Shown: positions 27,346 through 36,776 of the stretch, piece by piece | How positions within the stretch are numbered: position 1 is the first letter of the stretch | How the letters are laid out: every line of letters begins with the position of its first letter | Assembly (NCBI RefSeq): GCF_023155855.1 | Contig: NZ_JAKNUT010000006.1 | Coordinates: forward strand, 124,001-188,000 | Length of the DNA: 64,000 nucleotides | From: Microbacterium aoyamense | GTDB lineage: Bacteria > Actinomycetota > Actinomycetes > Actinomycetales > Microbacteriaceae | Reading direction: 5' to 3' | The notes under the pieces: generated by a model | What the model saw: the letters and a program-made list of their open reading frames with translations, nothing else | Databases searched by the model: none | Told to the model about the DNA's origin: nothing | Made by a program: the position numbers and the translations under genes

Positions 27346-27734
27346 TGGGCATGGATCCTGTGCACGATCACGCCCTCAACGGCATCGAGCGGCTCGAACT
27401 CGAGCTCGTCGTGCGGGACTTCACATCGCTCCTCAACTCCCGCTGTTTCGACGAGCTGACCGCTTTCCTTCATCCAGACGTCGAGTACCGACCGTCGCTC
27501 CGCGCGACAGTTCGCGGGCGGTCCGCAGTGATCGCACTCTGCGAGGAGATTCACCATTCGTTCGACGAGTGGTGCACCTCGCTGCTCAACGTCGCCGTTA
27601 CTGAGGACGTGGTTCTGGCCGAGCAGGCGCTCCGACTCCGACTTCCGGGGGAACAGGAGCGCTGGATCATGGGGTTCGCCAGTTTCCGGATGCACGGATT
27701 TCAGATCTCCGCGTGGCACCAGGTACACGCGTGA
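27342..27734 (+). CDS. SnoaL-like/NTF2-fold protein (second)
   Basis: 130 residues from ATG 27342: ELELVVRDFTSLLNSRCFDEL, FLHPDVEYRPSLRATVRGRSAV and a late strand ending MHGFQISAWHQVHA, an NTF2-fold pattern. The frame is open upstream to GTG 27219, but only ATG 27342 or 27351 gives a family-like N-terminus, and the coupled leader ORF supplies translation. Function unknown; a polyketide-cyclase or steroid-isomerase-like role cannot be decided. Confidence 0.7.
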   Translation: MMGMDPVHDHALNGIERLELELVVRDFTSLLNSRCFDELTAFLHPDVEYRPSLRATVRGRSAVIALCEEIHHSFDEWCTSLLNVAVTEDVVLAEQALRLRLPGEQERWIMGFASFRMHGFQISAWHQVHA

Positions 27735-27789
27735 CGACCGCGGGCGCCGTGCCGTCGCGACGCGAGCTTCCGCCCTCTCGCACGGTGCC

Positions 27790-29073
27790 CTACTGCCGGG
27801 CGGCCCCGACGGGCGATCGCCTGATCACGATCGAGAGGATTGCCGCAACGGCGCAGAGCGCTGCTCCTCCCCACCAGGCGTAGGTGTACTCACCGAAGGC
27901 GTCGCGGATGACCCCTGCGGCCAGCGCGGCGATGGCCGCTCCGATCTGGTGTGCGGCGAAGACCCAGCCGAACACGATCGTGCCGCGTTCGCCGAAGATC
28001 TCTCGACACAGCGCCGCCGTCGGCGGGACCGTGGCGACCCAGTCCAGCCCGTAGATCACGACGAACAGCACGATGCTCGGGTGGATGGTCTCGGCGAGGA
28101 GCCACGGCAACATGAGGAGTCCGACTCCCCGGAAGGCGTAGTAGATGATGAGCAGCTTGCGCGGGTCGAATCTGTCGGTGAGCCAGCCGGATGCGATGGT
28201 TCCGACGATGTCGAAGATGCCGACGACGGCGAGGAGTCCTGCCGCGGTCGTGGTCGCCATGCCGTGATCGTGCGCGGAAGGGATGAAGTGGATGCCGATG
28301 AGCCCGTTGGTCGTCGCGCCGCAGATCGCGAACGCGATCGCCAGTGCCCAGAAGGCCCGGGTGCGCGCGGCGAAGGCCAGTGCTCCCAGAGCACGTCGCG
28401 CGGCTCCCCCGCCGACGGGTTCCGGTGGCGTGTAGTGCTCGGGATCTTCTCCGTACGGTGCAACTCCGAGGTCGGCGGGTTGGTCGCGGAGGACGAACCA
28501 GACGAGCGGCACGGCGAGAAGAGCAGCGGCCGCGACGACGAGCGATGCGGAGCGCCATCCTGTCGTCTCGGCGAGCAGCGCGACGGGAGGCAGGAAGATG
28601 AGCTGCCCGGTGGCCGAACCTGCCGTGAGGATGCCCATCACGAGCCCCCGACGATGGACGAACCACCGATTGGCCACGGTGGCGGCGAAGACGAGCGCCA
28701 TCGATCCCGTCCCGAGGCCGATGAGCAGCCCCCAGAAGATGAGCAGCTGCCAGGACGCGGTCATGAATACGCTGCCGCCGGCGCCGAGGGCGACGAGGGT
28801 CAGTGCGGTGGCGACCACCTGTCGCATGCCGAATCGGTCCATGAGCGCAGCGGCGAAGGGAGCCGTCAGGCCGAAGAGGAGCAGATTCACGCTGACCGCG
28901 AGCGACATGATGCTCGTGGACCAGCCGAACTCCTCGTGCAGCGGCACCATGAGCGCACCGGGCGCCGCGCGGAACCCGGCAGCCGCGAGGAGCGCGACGA
29001 AGGCCACGGCCGCGACCCACCATGCGGGGTGGATCCGGCGCGTGCCGCGCTCGGGATCGAAAGGTCGATTCAT
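27790..29073 (-). CDS. MFS transporter, monocarboxylate/OFA-like
   Basis: 427 residues, 12 transmembrane segments. The first segment contains FRAAPGALMVPLHEEFGWS, a pattern of the monocarboxylate/oxalate-formate type MFS branch, and GLVMGILTAGSATGQLIFLP follows in segment 5. It probably imports the organic acid degraded by the operon. ATG 29073 overlaps the dehydratase stop (ATGA); the open frame upstream to 29220 is a shadow. It is last gene of the MarR-led operon. Confidence 0.84.
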   Translation of the reverse strand: MNRPFDPERGTRRIHPAWWVAAVAFVALLAAAGFRAAPGALMVPLHEEFGWSTSIMSLAVSVNLLLFGLTAPFAAALMDRFGMRQVVATALTLVALGAGGSVFMTASWQLLIFWGLLIGLGTGSMALVFAATVANRWFVHRRGLVMGILTAGSATGQLIFLPPVALLAETTGWRSASLVVAAAALLAVPLVWFVLRDQPADLGVAPYGEDPEHYTPPEPVGGGAARRALGALAFAARTRAFWALAIAFAICGATTNGLIGIHFIPSAHDHGMATTTAAGLLAVVGIFDIVGTIASGWLTDRFDPRKLLIIYYAFRGVGLLMLPWLLAETIHPSIVLFVVIYGLDWVATVPPTAALCREIFGERGTIVFGWVFAAHQIGAAIAALAAGVIRDAFGEYTYAWWGGAALCAVAAILSIVIRRSPVGAARQ

Positions 29074-30035
29074 GCTCGCGCGAGGGTGCTGGGATCCACG
29101 TTCCCGCCGCTGGCGACGACCCCCACCACTTCCGAGGAGGAGGGCGTGTATGCACCGCTGAGGATCGCGGCGAGAGCCGCCGCGCCGCCGCCTTCGAGCC
29201 CGATCCGCAGTTCGTTCCACGCGGTCCGTTGAGCCGACCTGATCGCATCGTCGGTGACCTCGACTCGATGGGCCTGCTGAGCGGTGACGGTGTCGAAGGC
29301 GATCCGACCGACGCGGACCGGTCCGAGGCTGTCGACCGCTGCTCCGGAGACCTCCACGTCGACCGGGGCTCCTGCGTCGAGCGCGGCACCGAGGCAGCGC
29401 GCGGTGACAGGCTCCACGCCGACGGCGGTCACGGGTGTGCCGGTCAGGGCGGTGAGCGCACCGGCGAGCAGTCCCCCGCCGCCGACGGAGACGAGCACGG
29501 TACTGAGATCGGGCACTTGGTCGAGGAACTCGGTCGTCACCGTTCCGGCGCCGGCGACCGTCGCCGGCTGGTCGAACGGGTGGATGAGCCGCGCCCCGGA
29601 CTGCTCGGCGTAGGCCTGGGCGATCACGAGACTTTCGTCGTACACGTCACCGATCACTGTGACGCTGGCGCCGTACTCGGCGAGCCGCTGCAGTTTCACC
29701 GGCGGGCAGGTCGTGGGCACGAAGATCGCAGCGGGGACGCCCAGGAGCCTTGCCGCCCAGGCGACCGCCTGGCCGTGATTGCCGCCGCTGGCCGCGCACA
29801 CCCCGGCGTCGGGGATCGGTTGGGCGAGCATGCTGTTGAGGGCGCCCCGCGCCTTGAATGCGCCCGTCACCTGGAGGGACTCCAGCTTGAGCCAGAAGGC
29901 AGGATGCGTCGCACCGAGCGTGCCGGCGTCGATCCACATCACCGGCGTGCGCCGGATCCGACCATCCAGCCGCGCGGCGGCAGTCCTGATATCCGTCGCG
30001 TCGAGGTGCGTGGACGTGGGAGAGTCAGCGGGCAT
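29070..30035 (-). CDS. PLP-dependent threonine/serine dehydratase-family enzyme
   Basis: 321 residues of fold-type II: the PLP lysine in VTGAFKARG (about residue 60), ASGGNHGQA, and the Gly-rich phosphate loop SVGGGGLLAG. Family members eliminate water and ammonia from hydroxy-amino acids to give 2-oxo acids; no ACT domain is present, so it is the catabolic, non-feedback-inhibited form or a racemase-like relative. ATG 30035 was chosen for fit to the family; it overlaps the RidA gene by 11 bp. Pairing with RidA fits the release of a reactive enamine/imine. Confidence 0.86.
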   Translation of the reverse strand: MPADSPTSTHLDATDIRTAAARLDGRIRRTPVMWIDAGTLGATHPAFWLKLESLQVTGAFKARGALNSMLAQPIPDAGVCAASGGNHGQAVAWAARLLGVPAAIFVPTTCPPVKLQRLAEYGASVTVIGDVYDESLVIAQAYAEQSGARLIHPFDQPATVAGAGTVTTEFLDQVPDLSTVLVSVGGGGLLAGALTALTGTPVTAVGVEPVTARCLGAALDAGAPVDVEVSGAAVDSLGPVRVGRIAFDTVTAQQAHRVEVTDDAIRSAQRTAWNELRIGLEGGGAAALAAILSGAYTPSSSEVVGVVASGGNVDPSTLARA

Positions 30036-30417
30036 GTGCGGCGACCGCTTGCACTTCGATCTTGCAGCCGAACGGAAGCGCACCCGCTTGGAAGGTGAAT
30101 CGGGCGGGCGCCGTGCCGACGTCGGGGAACTGACGACGCCACCATTCGTTCAGAGCGGCATAGTCGTCGATGTCGGCGAGTACGCACTGCACGTAGACGA
30201 CCTCCTCCTGCGTGTACCCGGCCGCGTCCGCGATTCGGACGATGTTCCGCCACGCGAGGGCGACCTCGTCCTCGAAGGTGCCCGGTTGATATCTGCCGTC
30301 CTCTCCGAGGGCCGGCATACCGCTGATGAAGCAGGTGTCGTTCGCGCTCGCCGCGAGACTGAAGGGGAACCCCGAAGGCAAGCCGGGTCCGCCCTGGGTG
30401 CGGGTGATGCTCATCAT
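30025..30417 (-). CDS. RidA/YjgF-family enamine-imine deaminase
   Basis: 130 residues with the RidA core: FISGMPALGEDGRY, VALAWRNIVRIADAAGY and ARFTFQAGALPFGCKIEVQAVA. The usual catalytic Arg of archetypal RidA (in the PARxxV motif) is present as APARFTF. It hydrolyses enamine/imine intermediates or acts as a ring-cleavage aminomuconate-type deaminase. It starts at ATG 30417, overlapping the preceding hydrolase stop, in line with the dehydratase that follows. Confidence 0.85.
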   Translation of the reverse strand: MMSITRTQGGPGLPSGFPFSLAASANDTCFISGMPALGEDGRYQPGTFEDEVALAWRNIVRIADAAGYTQEEVVYVQCVLADIDDYAALNEWWRRQFPDVGTAPARFTFQAGALPFGCKIEVQAVAAHAR

Positions 30418-31267
30418 GACTCCTCAGTGGGGATCTCGATTGCGGTGTGGTGCAGGGTCTGGTCGCCGACCGTCGTGACGACGCTGTCTCCGGCGACGAG
30501 GTACTTCTTCGGGTTCCTCCCAAGCCCCACACCTGCAGGCGTCCCGGTGAGGATGACATCGCCGGGAAGCAGCGGCAGGACTGCTGAGAGATACGCGATG
30601 AGCTGCGGGACCGAGAAGATCAGGTCCGCGGTGGTGCTCTCCTGGACGACCACATCGTTGATCACGCATCTGACCGGGATGGCGTTGACGTCGTCGAACT
30701 CGTCGGGAGTCACCAGCGCCGGACCCATCGGCGTGAAGCCAGGGAAGGACTTGCCGAGGCTGAACTGCGGCGTTCCCACGGGCCTCATCTGCACATCCCG
30801 GGCGGAGAAGTCCTGCGCTGCCGTGATGCCGGCGACATGCTTCCACGCGTCCTCTGCCGAGACACGGTACGCCGTCACACCGATGACGACGGCGGCTTCG
30901 ACCTCCCAGTCGACTTCATCGGTGAACAGCGTCAGTTCGCCCACGGGGCCAGCGACGGAGGAGAGGAACTTGGTGAACACCATCGGCTCCGAGGGTTCAG
31001 CGAACCCGGATTCGATCTGGTGCGCCCGGTAATTGAGTCCGATCGCGAAGATCTGGCGCGGCTCCGGCGAGGGCGCGTCGGCCCGCTCCGGATCGAAGGG
31101 CGAGTCACCCGTGAGCTCAGCAGAGGCCGACCACTGCCGGAAGTCCCACCACTGGTCGTAGACGGACGCGGCGCTCGGGCCGAACGACCGCCGCTGTTGT
31201 CGGCGACATCGAAGGCCGTTCCGTCGCGGACGATCTTGGCCCGCCCGTCGATCACTGCCAGTCTCAT
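30414..31267 (-). pseudogene. FAH-family hydrolase/decarboxylase, interrupted by one-base deletion
   Basis: From ATG 31267 the frame reads MRLAVIDGRAKIVRDGTAFD and continues to about 31187. From 31184 onward the homologous protein continues in the next frame (FGPSAASVYDQWWDF..., RQIFAIGLNYRAHQ, MVFTKF, VDWEVEAAVVIG, GDVILTGTPAGVGLG). The span is 854 bases; adding one base near 31185 gives exactly 285 codons. The FAH metal site ExE (DWEVE) and GTPAGVG loop are intact. Either the gene is freshly inactivated or the base is a sequencing error. It starts within the tautomerase stop (ATGA). Confidence 0.85.
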
Positions 31268-31683
31268 GGAGCGAGCCTGACGCTGGACGGCGCTTCCTCC
31301 ACCGGTGCGCGCTGAGCGAGTCCGCGACCGAACGAGATGTTGGCGAGCCCGATCTCGGTGATGGTGATGAAGACGTCGTCAGGACCGACGACTCCAGAGG
31401 CCACGAGGTTGCGGTTGATGTCCGCGAGGAGCGCCTTCTTCACGTCATCCGTGCGGCCGACGAGGAACGTGATCTCGATGACGAGGAGCTGATGCGTGTA
31501 GTTCAGTCCGAGGTATCCGTCCGTGTGGCGGAAGTCGTCCTGAGACAGCTCATTGAAGATCTGATACAGGTCTTCATCGGGCACGCCCAGACCGGCGACG
31601 AGTGCCGCCTGGATCGCCTCTCCGATCGCCTGCTTCTCGGCACGGCTCCGCCCCTTCCGCAGGTTCACTTTGACGAGTGGCAT
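31264..31683 (-). CDS. Tautomerase-family (4-OT/MSAD fold) protein
   Basis: 139 residues, the longer two-half tautomerase form, with the catalytic Pro exposed after Met (MPLVKVNLRKGRS). Family members convert enol/keto acids in aromatic or halo-acid degradation. With the FAH-family gene it recalls 4-oxalocrotonate-type pathways; no ring-cleaving dioxygenase is present in the window. It is second gene of the MarR-led operon, 37 bp after the regulator. Confidence 0.84.
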   Translation of the reverse strand: MPLVKVNLRKGRSRAEKQAIGEAIQAALVAGLGVPDEDLYQIFNELSQDDFRHTDGYLGLNYTHQLLVIEITFLVGRTDDVKKALLADINRNLVASGVVGPDDVFITITEIGLANISFGRGLAQRAPVEEAPSSVRLAP

Positions 31684-31720
31684 TGGTCATTCCTTCGCAT
31701 CGAGCGCACGCGTACGCAGG

Positions 31721-32128
31721 TCAGATTGACAGCGCCAGTCGGCGGAGATCAGCCGCGGAGTCGGCAGTGAGAAGCTCTTCGATCTCGGCCTGCGCGCTCT
31801 CCCACAGGGGCAGCGCGTTCGCCGAGACCGCGACGGCCTTCTCGGTCAGCACGAGAGCCGACGCCCGGCGGTCGACCGAAGATGTCGTCATCTCGACCAG
31901 ACCGAGCTTGACGAGCACACGCACGTTGCGGGCAACCGTCGAGCGCTCCAGTTCGGCACGCTCCGCCAATTCCTGGATCGTGATCGGCTCACTCCCCGGA
32001 AGCGGCAGCCGGCGAAGCAGGCCCCACTGAGCGACGTTGATGCCCGCGGGCTCAAGCGCCCTGTCGTAAACCGCCGACGCCCGGCGCGCGGCGACGCGAA
32101 GGCTTGTGCAATAGCAGTCCGTCTCCAT
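31721..32128 (-). CDS. MarR-family regulator, probably leaderless and autoregulated
   Basis: 135 residues with a MarR winged helix: VYDRALEPAGINVAQWGLLRRL, ITIQELAERAELERSTVARNVRVL and GLVEMTTSSVDRRASALVLT (the DRR wing). ATG 32128 lies only 7 bases after a TATACT -10 box, so the transcript probably starts at the ATG. The open frame extends to 32146 through that box. It is first gene of the tautomerase-FAH-RidA-dehydratase-MFS run and probably represses it in response to the substrate. The ligand is unknown. Confidence 0.83.
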   Translation of the reverse strand: METDCYCTSLRVAARRASAVYDRALEPAGINVAQWGLLRRLPLPGSEPITIQELAERAELERSTVARNVRVLVKLGLVEMTTSSVDRRASALVLTEKAVAVSANALPLWESAQAEIEELLTADSAADLRRLALSI

Positions 32129-32164
32129 GATTACGAGTATATACACATAATGTGGAAGCCTGAA
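32129..32164 (-). promoter_or_regulatory. marR promoter with CACATTATGTG operator
   Basis: Minus strand: -35 TTCAGG (32164-32159), 17-bp spacer, -10 TATACT (32141-32136), then 7 bases to the ATG. Within the spacer lies CACAT-T-ATGTG (32154-32144), a perfect 5-bp inverted repeat around one base. This is a typical place for MarR autorepression between -35 and -10. Confidence 0.6.
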
Positions 32165-32480
32165 CCTTCTTCGGAATTGAGCGCTTCAGGGAGTGAACGC
32201 GCCTCCGCCCTGTCGCATCTCCACGCACGAGCAGCCGTATCGCAAGTCGTGCGCATCCCTCCGCGCGCCTGACTATCGAAGACGACTGAGAATGCTTCGC
32301 CCAGGAACGATCGGAAGCCGACACGAGATGGTCTGATAGCGATCTCGGGGCTTCTGAGAGAAGGTCTGCTCAGAAGCCCCTAACAACTCGGATCAAGTAC
32401 GGTCGTCAGATCAGAATCCCGTGAGGGGATCGACTTCAGTGTCTAGCTAGATCACGTTCGCTGACGCCCGCCAGGAGTCG
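32165..32480. other. Non-coding gap between marR and nrdF with hairpin
   Basis: About 315 bp with no supportable gene. The only clear structure is the 12-bp hairpin at 32347-32380 listed separately. The marR upstream flank and the distal end of the nrd operon share this gap. Confidence 0.6.
32347..32380 (-). terminator. Hairpin downstream of nrdF, probable terminator
   Basis: GGGGCTTCTGAG (32347-32358), 10-base loop, CTCAGAAGCCCC (32369-32380): perfect 12-bp stem about 100 bp after the nrdF stop in the direction of transcription. No T-tract follows on either strand, which is common in high-GC actinobacteria, so it may be a hairpin-only terminator. Confidence 0.6.
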
Positions 32481-33491
<1,011 letters not shown>

Positions 33492-35648
33492 TTACAGCAT
33501 GCAGGAGACGCACTCGGACATGTCCGTGCCCTCGAGCGCGAGCTGGCGCAGGCGGATGTAGTAGATCGTCTTGATCCCCTTCTTCCACGCGTAGATCTGC
33601 GCCTTGTTGATGTCGCGGGTGGTCGCGGTGTCCTTGAAGAAGAGCGTCAGCGACAGGCCCTGGTCGACGTGCTGTGTGGCTGCGGCGTACGTGTCGATGA
33701 CCTTCTCGTAGCCGATCTCGTAGGCGTCCTGGTAGTACTCGAGGTTGTCGTTCGTCATGAACGGCGCCGGGTAGTAGACGCGACCGAGCTTGCCTTCCTT
33801 GCGGATCTCGATCTTGGACGCGATCGGGTGGATCGACGACGTCGAGTTGTTGATGTACGAGATCGAGCCCGTGGGCGGCACCGCCTGGAGGTTCTGGTTG
33901 TAGATCCCGTGCTCCTGGATCGAGGCCTTCAGCGCCGCCCAGTCCTCCTGCGTCGGGATCGGGATGCCGGCGAAGAGCTCCTTGACCTTCTCGGTCTGGG
34001 GCTCCCACGCGGCATCCGTGTACTTGTCGAAGAACTCACCCGACGCGTACGTCGAGTCGGCGAAGCCGTCGAAGGCCTCGCCCTTCTCGATCGCGAGGTT
34101 GTTCGATGCGCGCAGCGCGTGGAACAGCACCGAGTAGAAGTAGATGTTCGTGAAGTCGACACCCTCCTCCGAGCCGTAGTAGACGTGCTCGCGGGCGAGG
34201 TAGCCGTGGAGGTTCATCTGGCCGAGGCCGATCGCGTGCGAGCGGTCGTTGCCCGACTCGATCGAGCGCACCGACGAGATGTGGCTCTGCTCGCTCACGG
34301 CGCTGAGCGCCCGGATCGCGGTCTCGACCGTGCGGCCGAGGTCGCCGCCGTCCATCGCGAGGGCGATGTTCATCGAGCCGAGGTTGCACGAGATGTCCTT
34401 GCCGATCTCTGCGTACGAGAGGTCCTCGTTGTACGTCGTCGGCGTGTTGACCTGCAGGATCTCGGAGCACAGGTTGGACATGTTGATCCGGCCCTTGATC
34501 GGGTTGGCCTTGTTCACCGTGTCTTCGAACATGATGTACGGGTAGCCCGACTCGAACTGGATCTCGGCGAGGGTCTGGAAGAACTCGCGCGCGTTGATCT
34601 TCGTCTTCTTGATGCGCGGGTCGTCGACCATCTCGCGGTACTTCTCGGTCACCGAGATGTCGCCGAACGGCACGCCGTAGACGCGCTCGACGTCGTACGG
34701 CGAGAAGAGGTACATGTCCTCGCCGTTCTTGGCGAGCTCGAACGTGATGTCGGGGATCACGACGCCGAGCGACAGCGTCTTGATGCGGATCTTCTCGTCG
34801 GCGTTCTCGCGCTTGGTGTCGAGGAAGCGCAGGATGTCGGGGTGGTGCGCCGACAGGTACACCGCGCCCGCGCCCTGGCGCGCGCCGAGCTGGTTGGCGT
34901 AGCTGAAGCTGTCTTCGAGGAGCTTCATGACCGGGATGATGCCCGACGACTGGTTCTCGATCTGCTTGATCGGCGCACCCGACTCGCGGATGTTCGAGAG
35001 GAGCAGCGCGACGCCGCCGCCGCGCTTGGAGAGCTGCAGCGACGAGTTGATGCCGCGCGAGATCGACTCCATGTTGTCTTCGATGCGCAGCAGGAAGCAC
35101 GAGACGAGTTCGCCGCGCTGCGCCTTGCCGGTGTTGAGGAACGTCGGCGTCGCGGGCTGGAAGCGGCCCGCGATGATCTCGTCGACGAGCTCGTTCGCGA
35201 GCTTCTCGTCGCCGTCGGCGAGGCCGAGCGCCGTCATGACGACACGGTCCTCGAAGCGCTCGAGGTAGCGCTTGCCGTCGAAGGTCTTGAGCGTGTAGCT
35301 CGTGTAGTACTTGAACGCGCCGAGGAACGTCTCGAAGCGGAACTTCTTGCCGTATGCACGGTCGTTGAGCTGCTGGATGAAGGCATCCGAGTACTTCGCG
35401 AGCACTTCGGGCTCGTAGTACTCCTTCTCGACGAGGTAGTCGAGGCGCTCCTTCAGGGAGTGGAAGAACACGGTGTTCTGATTGACGTGCTGCAGGAAGT
35501 ACTCCCGCGCCGCCCGCTTGTCGGCGTCGAACTGGATCTTGCCGTTCGCGTCGTACAGGTTGAGCATCGCGTTGAGGGAGTGGTAATCCATCCCCTCGAA
35601 GCGCACCTCGGTCTTGAAGTCCTTCTCGGTCACTGCAGCTTCCACCAT
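33492..35648 (-). CDS. nrdE: Class Ib ribonucleotide reductase large subunit
   Basis: 718 residues. Characteristic blocks are the [17 protein letters not shown] active-site region, [19 protein letters not shown], the catalytic Cys in SNLCSEILQ, the [15 protein letters not shown] loop and a C-terminal redox pair CVSC. It lacks an N-terminal ATP cone, as expected of class Ib. ATG 35648 fits the family; it overlaps the nrdI end by 19 bp. A 787-codon opposite-strand frame covers this gene and is an artefact of GC-rich codon use. Confidence 0.96.
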   Translation of the reverse strand: MVEAAVTEKDFKTEVRFEGMDYHSLNAMLNLYDANGKIQFDADKRAAREYFLQHVNQNTVFFHSLKERLDYLVEKEYYEPEVLAKYSDAFIQQLNDRAYGKKFRFETFLGAFKYYTSYTLKTFDGKRYLERFEDRVVMTALGLADGDEKLANELVDEIIAGRFQPATPTFLNTGKAQRGELVSCFLLRIEDNMESISRGINSSLQLSKRGGGVALLLSNIRESGAPIKQIENQSSGIIPVMKLLEDSFSYANQLGARQGAGAVYLSAHHPDILRFLDTKRENADEKIRIKTLSLGVVIPDITFELAKNGEDMYLFSPYDVERVYGVPFGDISVTEKYREMVDDPRIKKTKINAREFFQTLAEIQFESGYPYIMFEDTVNKANPIKGRINMSNLCSEILQVNTPTTYNEDLSYAEIGKDISCNLGSMNIALAMDGGDLGRTVETAIRALSAVSEQSHISSVRSIESGNDRSHAIGLGQMNLHGYLAREHVYYGSEEGVDFTNIYFYSVLFHALRASNNLAIEKGEAFDGFADSTYASGEFFDKYTDAAWEPQTEKVKELFAGIPIPTQEDWAALKASIQEHGIYNQNLQAVPPTGSISYINNSTSSIHPIASKIEIRKEGKLGRVYYPAPFMTNDNLEYYQDAYEIGYEKVIDTYAAATQHVDQGLSLTLFFKDTATTRDINKAQIYAWKKGIKTIYYIRLRQLALEGTDMSECVSCML

Positions 35649-36067
35649 CGTTCCAATCCCTCGCTCACGCGATCCACATCTTCTGGCGTGCCGAACAGCT
35701 CCAGCCGATACAAGTGGGGCACATCGCACTTGCGGCTGATGATCTCGCCGGCGAGGCAGAAATGCTCGCCGAAGTTCGTGTTCCCTGCGGAGATGACTCC
35801 GCGGATCAGGCGCCGGTTTCGCTCGTCGTTGAGGAAGCGGATGACCTGACGGGGAACGGCCCCCTTCTCTTCACCCCGGCCCTGGCCGCCCCCGTACGTG
35901 GGGGTGACCAGGACGAACGGCTCATCGATCTCGAGCGGTTCGTCGGTGGAGTGGAGGGGAATGCGGGCTGCCCGCAGCCCGAGCTTCTCGACGAATCGGG
36001 CAGTGTTGCCCGAGACGCTCGAGAAGTAGACCAGCAGCGGCGCTCGCGTCGCGGTCGCCGTGCTCAT
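35630..36067 (-). CDS. nrdI: Flavodoxin-like NrdI
   Basis: 145 residues. FMN-binding loops are [26 protein letters not shown] and [15 protein letters not shown], the typical NrdI set. It supplies superoxide or electrons to load the manganese cofactor of NrdF. It lies 12 bp after nrdH and overlaps nrdE. Confidence 0.94.
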   Translation of the reverse strand: MSTATATRAPLLVYFSSVSGNTARFVEKLGLRAARIPLHSTDEPLEIDEPFVLVTPTYGGGQGRGEEKGAVPRQVIRFLNDERNRRLIRGVISAGNTNFGEHFCLAGEIISRKCDVPHLYRLELFGTPEDVDRVSEGLERWWKLQ

Positions 36068-36079
36068 CGGTGACCTGCT

Positions 36080-36313
36080 CTACGCGAGGCGCGAAGCGAG
36101 CTCGTCGATCTTGTCGGGACGGAAGCCCGACCAGTGGTCCTCATCGGTGATGACGACCGGCGCCTGCAGGTAGCCCAGCGCCTTGACCTGCTCGAGTGCC
36201 GAAGCATCCTCGGAAAGGTCGAGAACCTCGTATTCGATGCCCTTCGAGTCCAACGCGCGGTAGGTCGCCGTGCACTGCACGCAAGAAGGCTTCGTGTAGA
36301 CCGTGATCGCCAT
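36080..36313 (-). CDS. nrdH: Glutaredoxin-like NrdH
   Basis: 77 residues: YTKPSCVQCTATYRALD with the CxxC redox site, then AGYLQAP-like APVVITDEDHWSGFRPDKI, which is the NrdH-specific WSGFRP element. It is the hydrogen donor to NrdE and is reduced by thioredoxin reductase. It is first gene of the nrd operon with GGGGAGA upstream and two NrdR boxes behind it. Confidence 0.95.
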   Translation of the reverse strand: MAITVYTKPSCVQCTATYRALDSKGIEYEVLDLSEDASALEQVKALGYLQAPVVITDEDHWSGFRPDKIDELASRLA

Positions 36314-36374
36314 GGTGACGAGTTTCTCCCCTCAAAACGGTGTTGATTCCGGTAGACCCCCCACCGGGAGTCCA

Positions 36375-36422
36375 ATACTACATATGGGTACCGACATTCG
36401 ATAGCACCACAAGGGCTAGTAG
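36375..36422 (-). promoter_or_regulatory. Two NrdR boxes upstream of nrdH
   Basis: Minus strand box 2 TACCCATATGTAGTAT (36390-36375) and box 1 CTACTAGCCCTTGTGG (36422-36407). Compared with the NrdR consensus ACACWATATMTWGTGT-like form, box 2 keeps C-ATAT-TAGT-T and box 1 keeps ACTA and TTGTG half-sites. Their centres are 32 bp apart, the usual three-turn spacing of paired NrdR boxes. A possible -10 TAGTAT lies inside box 2. Low dNTP would release repression. Confidence 0.65.
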
Positions 36423-36776
36423 TTACATCCGTGTAGTTTTCCACCGTTCTCTACAGATACAACACAGGTTGTCCACCGATTCATCCACAGGTGGCGATGA
36501 TCGTGCGAACCTGAAAAGTCCCTGAAAGACGGCGGATTCGGATGCCTCGCCGGCATCCATCCACAGGTCCGAGGCTAGAGACGGCCTCCGACATCGAATC
36601 CGCCTGTGGATTGCCGGCTCGGCGTGTCGCGGCGTGTCGCGCGAGTCGCACTCGGGTGCCCGACTCGGACGCATCTTGTGGGGGTGCACGGCCGGGTGTA
36701 GTGTCCGCGCCAACGGCGACGCCCGTTCCCGGGGGATGAGGACGGAGGCCGTGAGCCGCGTTCTCTGGGGAAGATC
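36423..36776. other. Upstream nrd region with clustered DnaA-box-like sites
   Basis: 354 bp without a gene. Sites sharing a TCCAC core lie at 36437-36445 (TTTTCCACC), 36469-36477 (TTGTCCACC), 36481-36489 (TCATCCACA), 36557-36565 (CCATCCACA) and, inverted, 36605-36613. The second and third match actinobacterial/E. coli DnaA boxes in 8 of 9 positions. A GGGGAAG ribosome site precedes the secreted-protein ATG at the right end. Confidence 0.45.
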
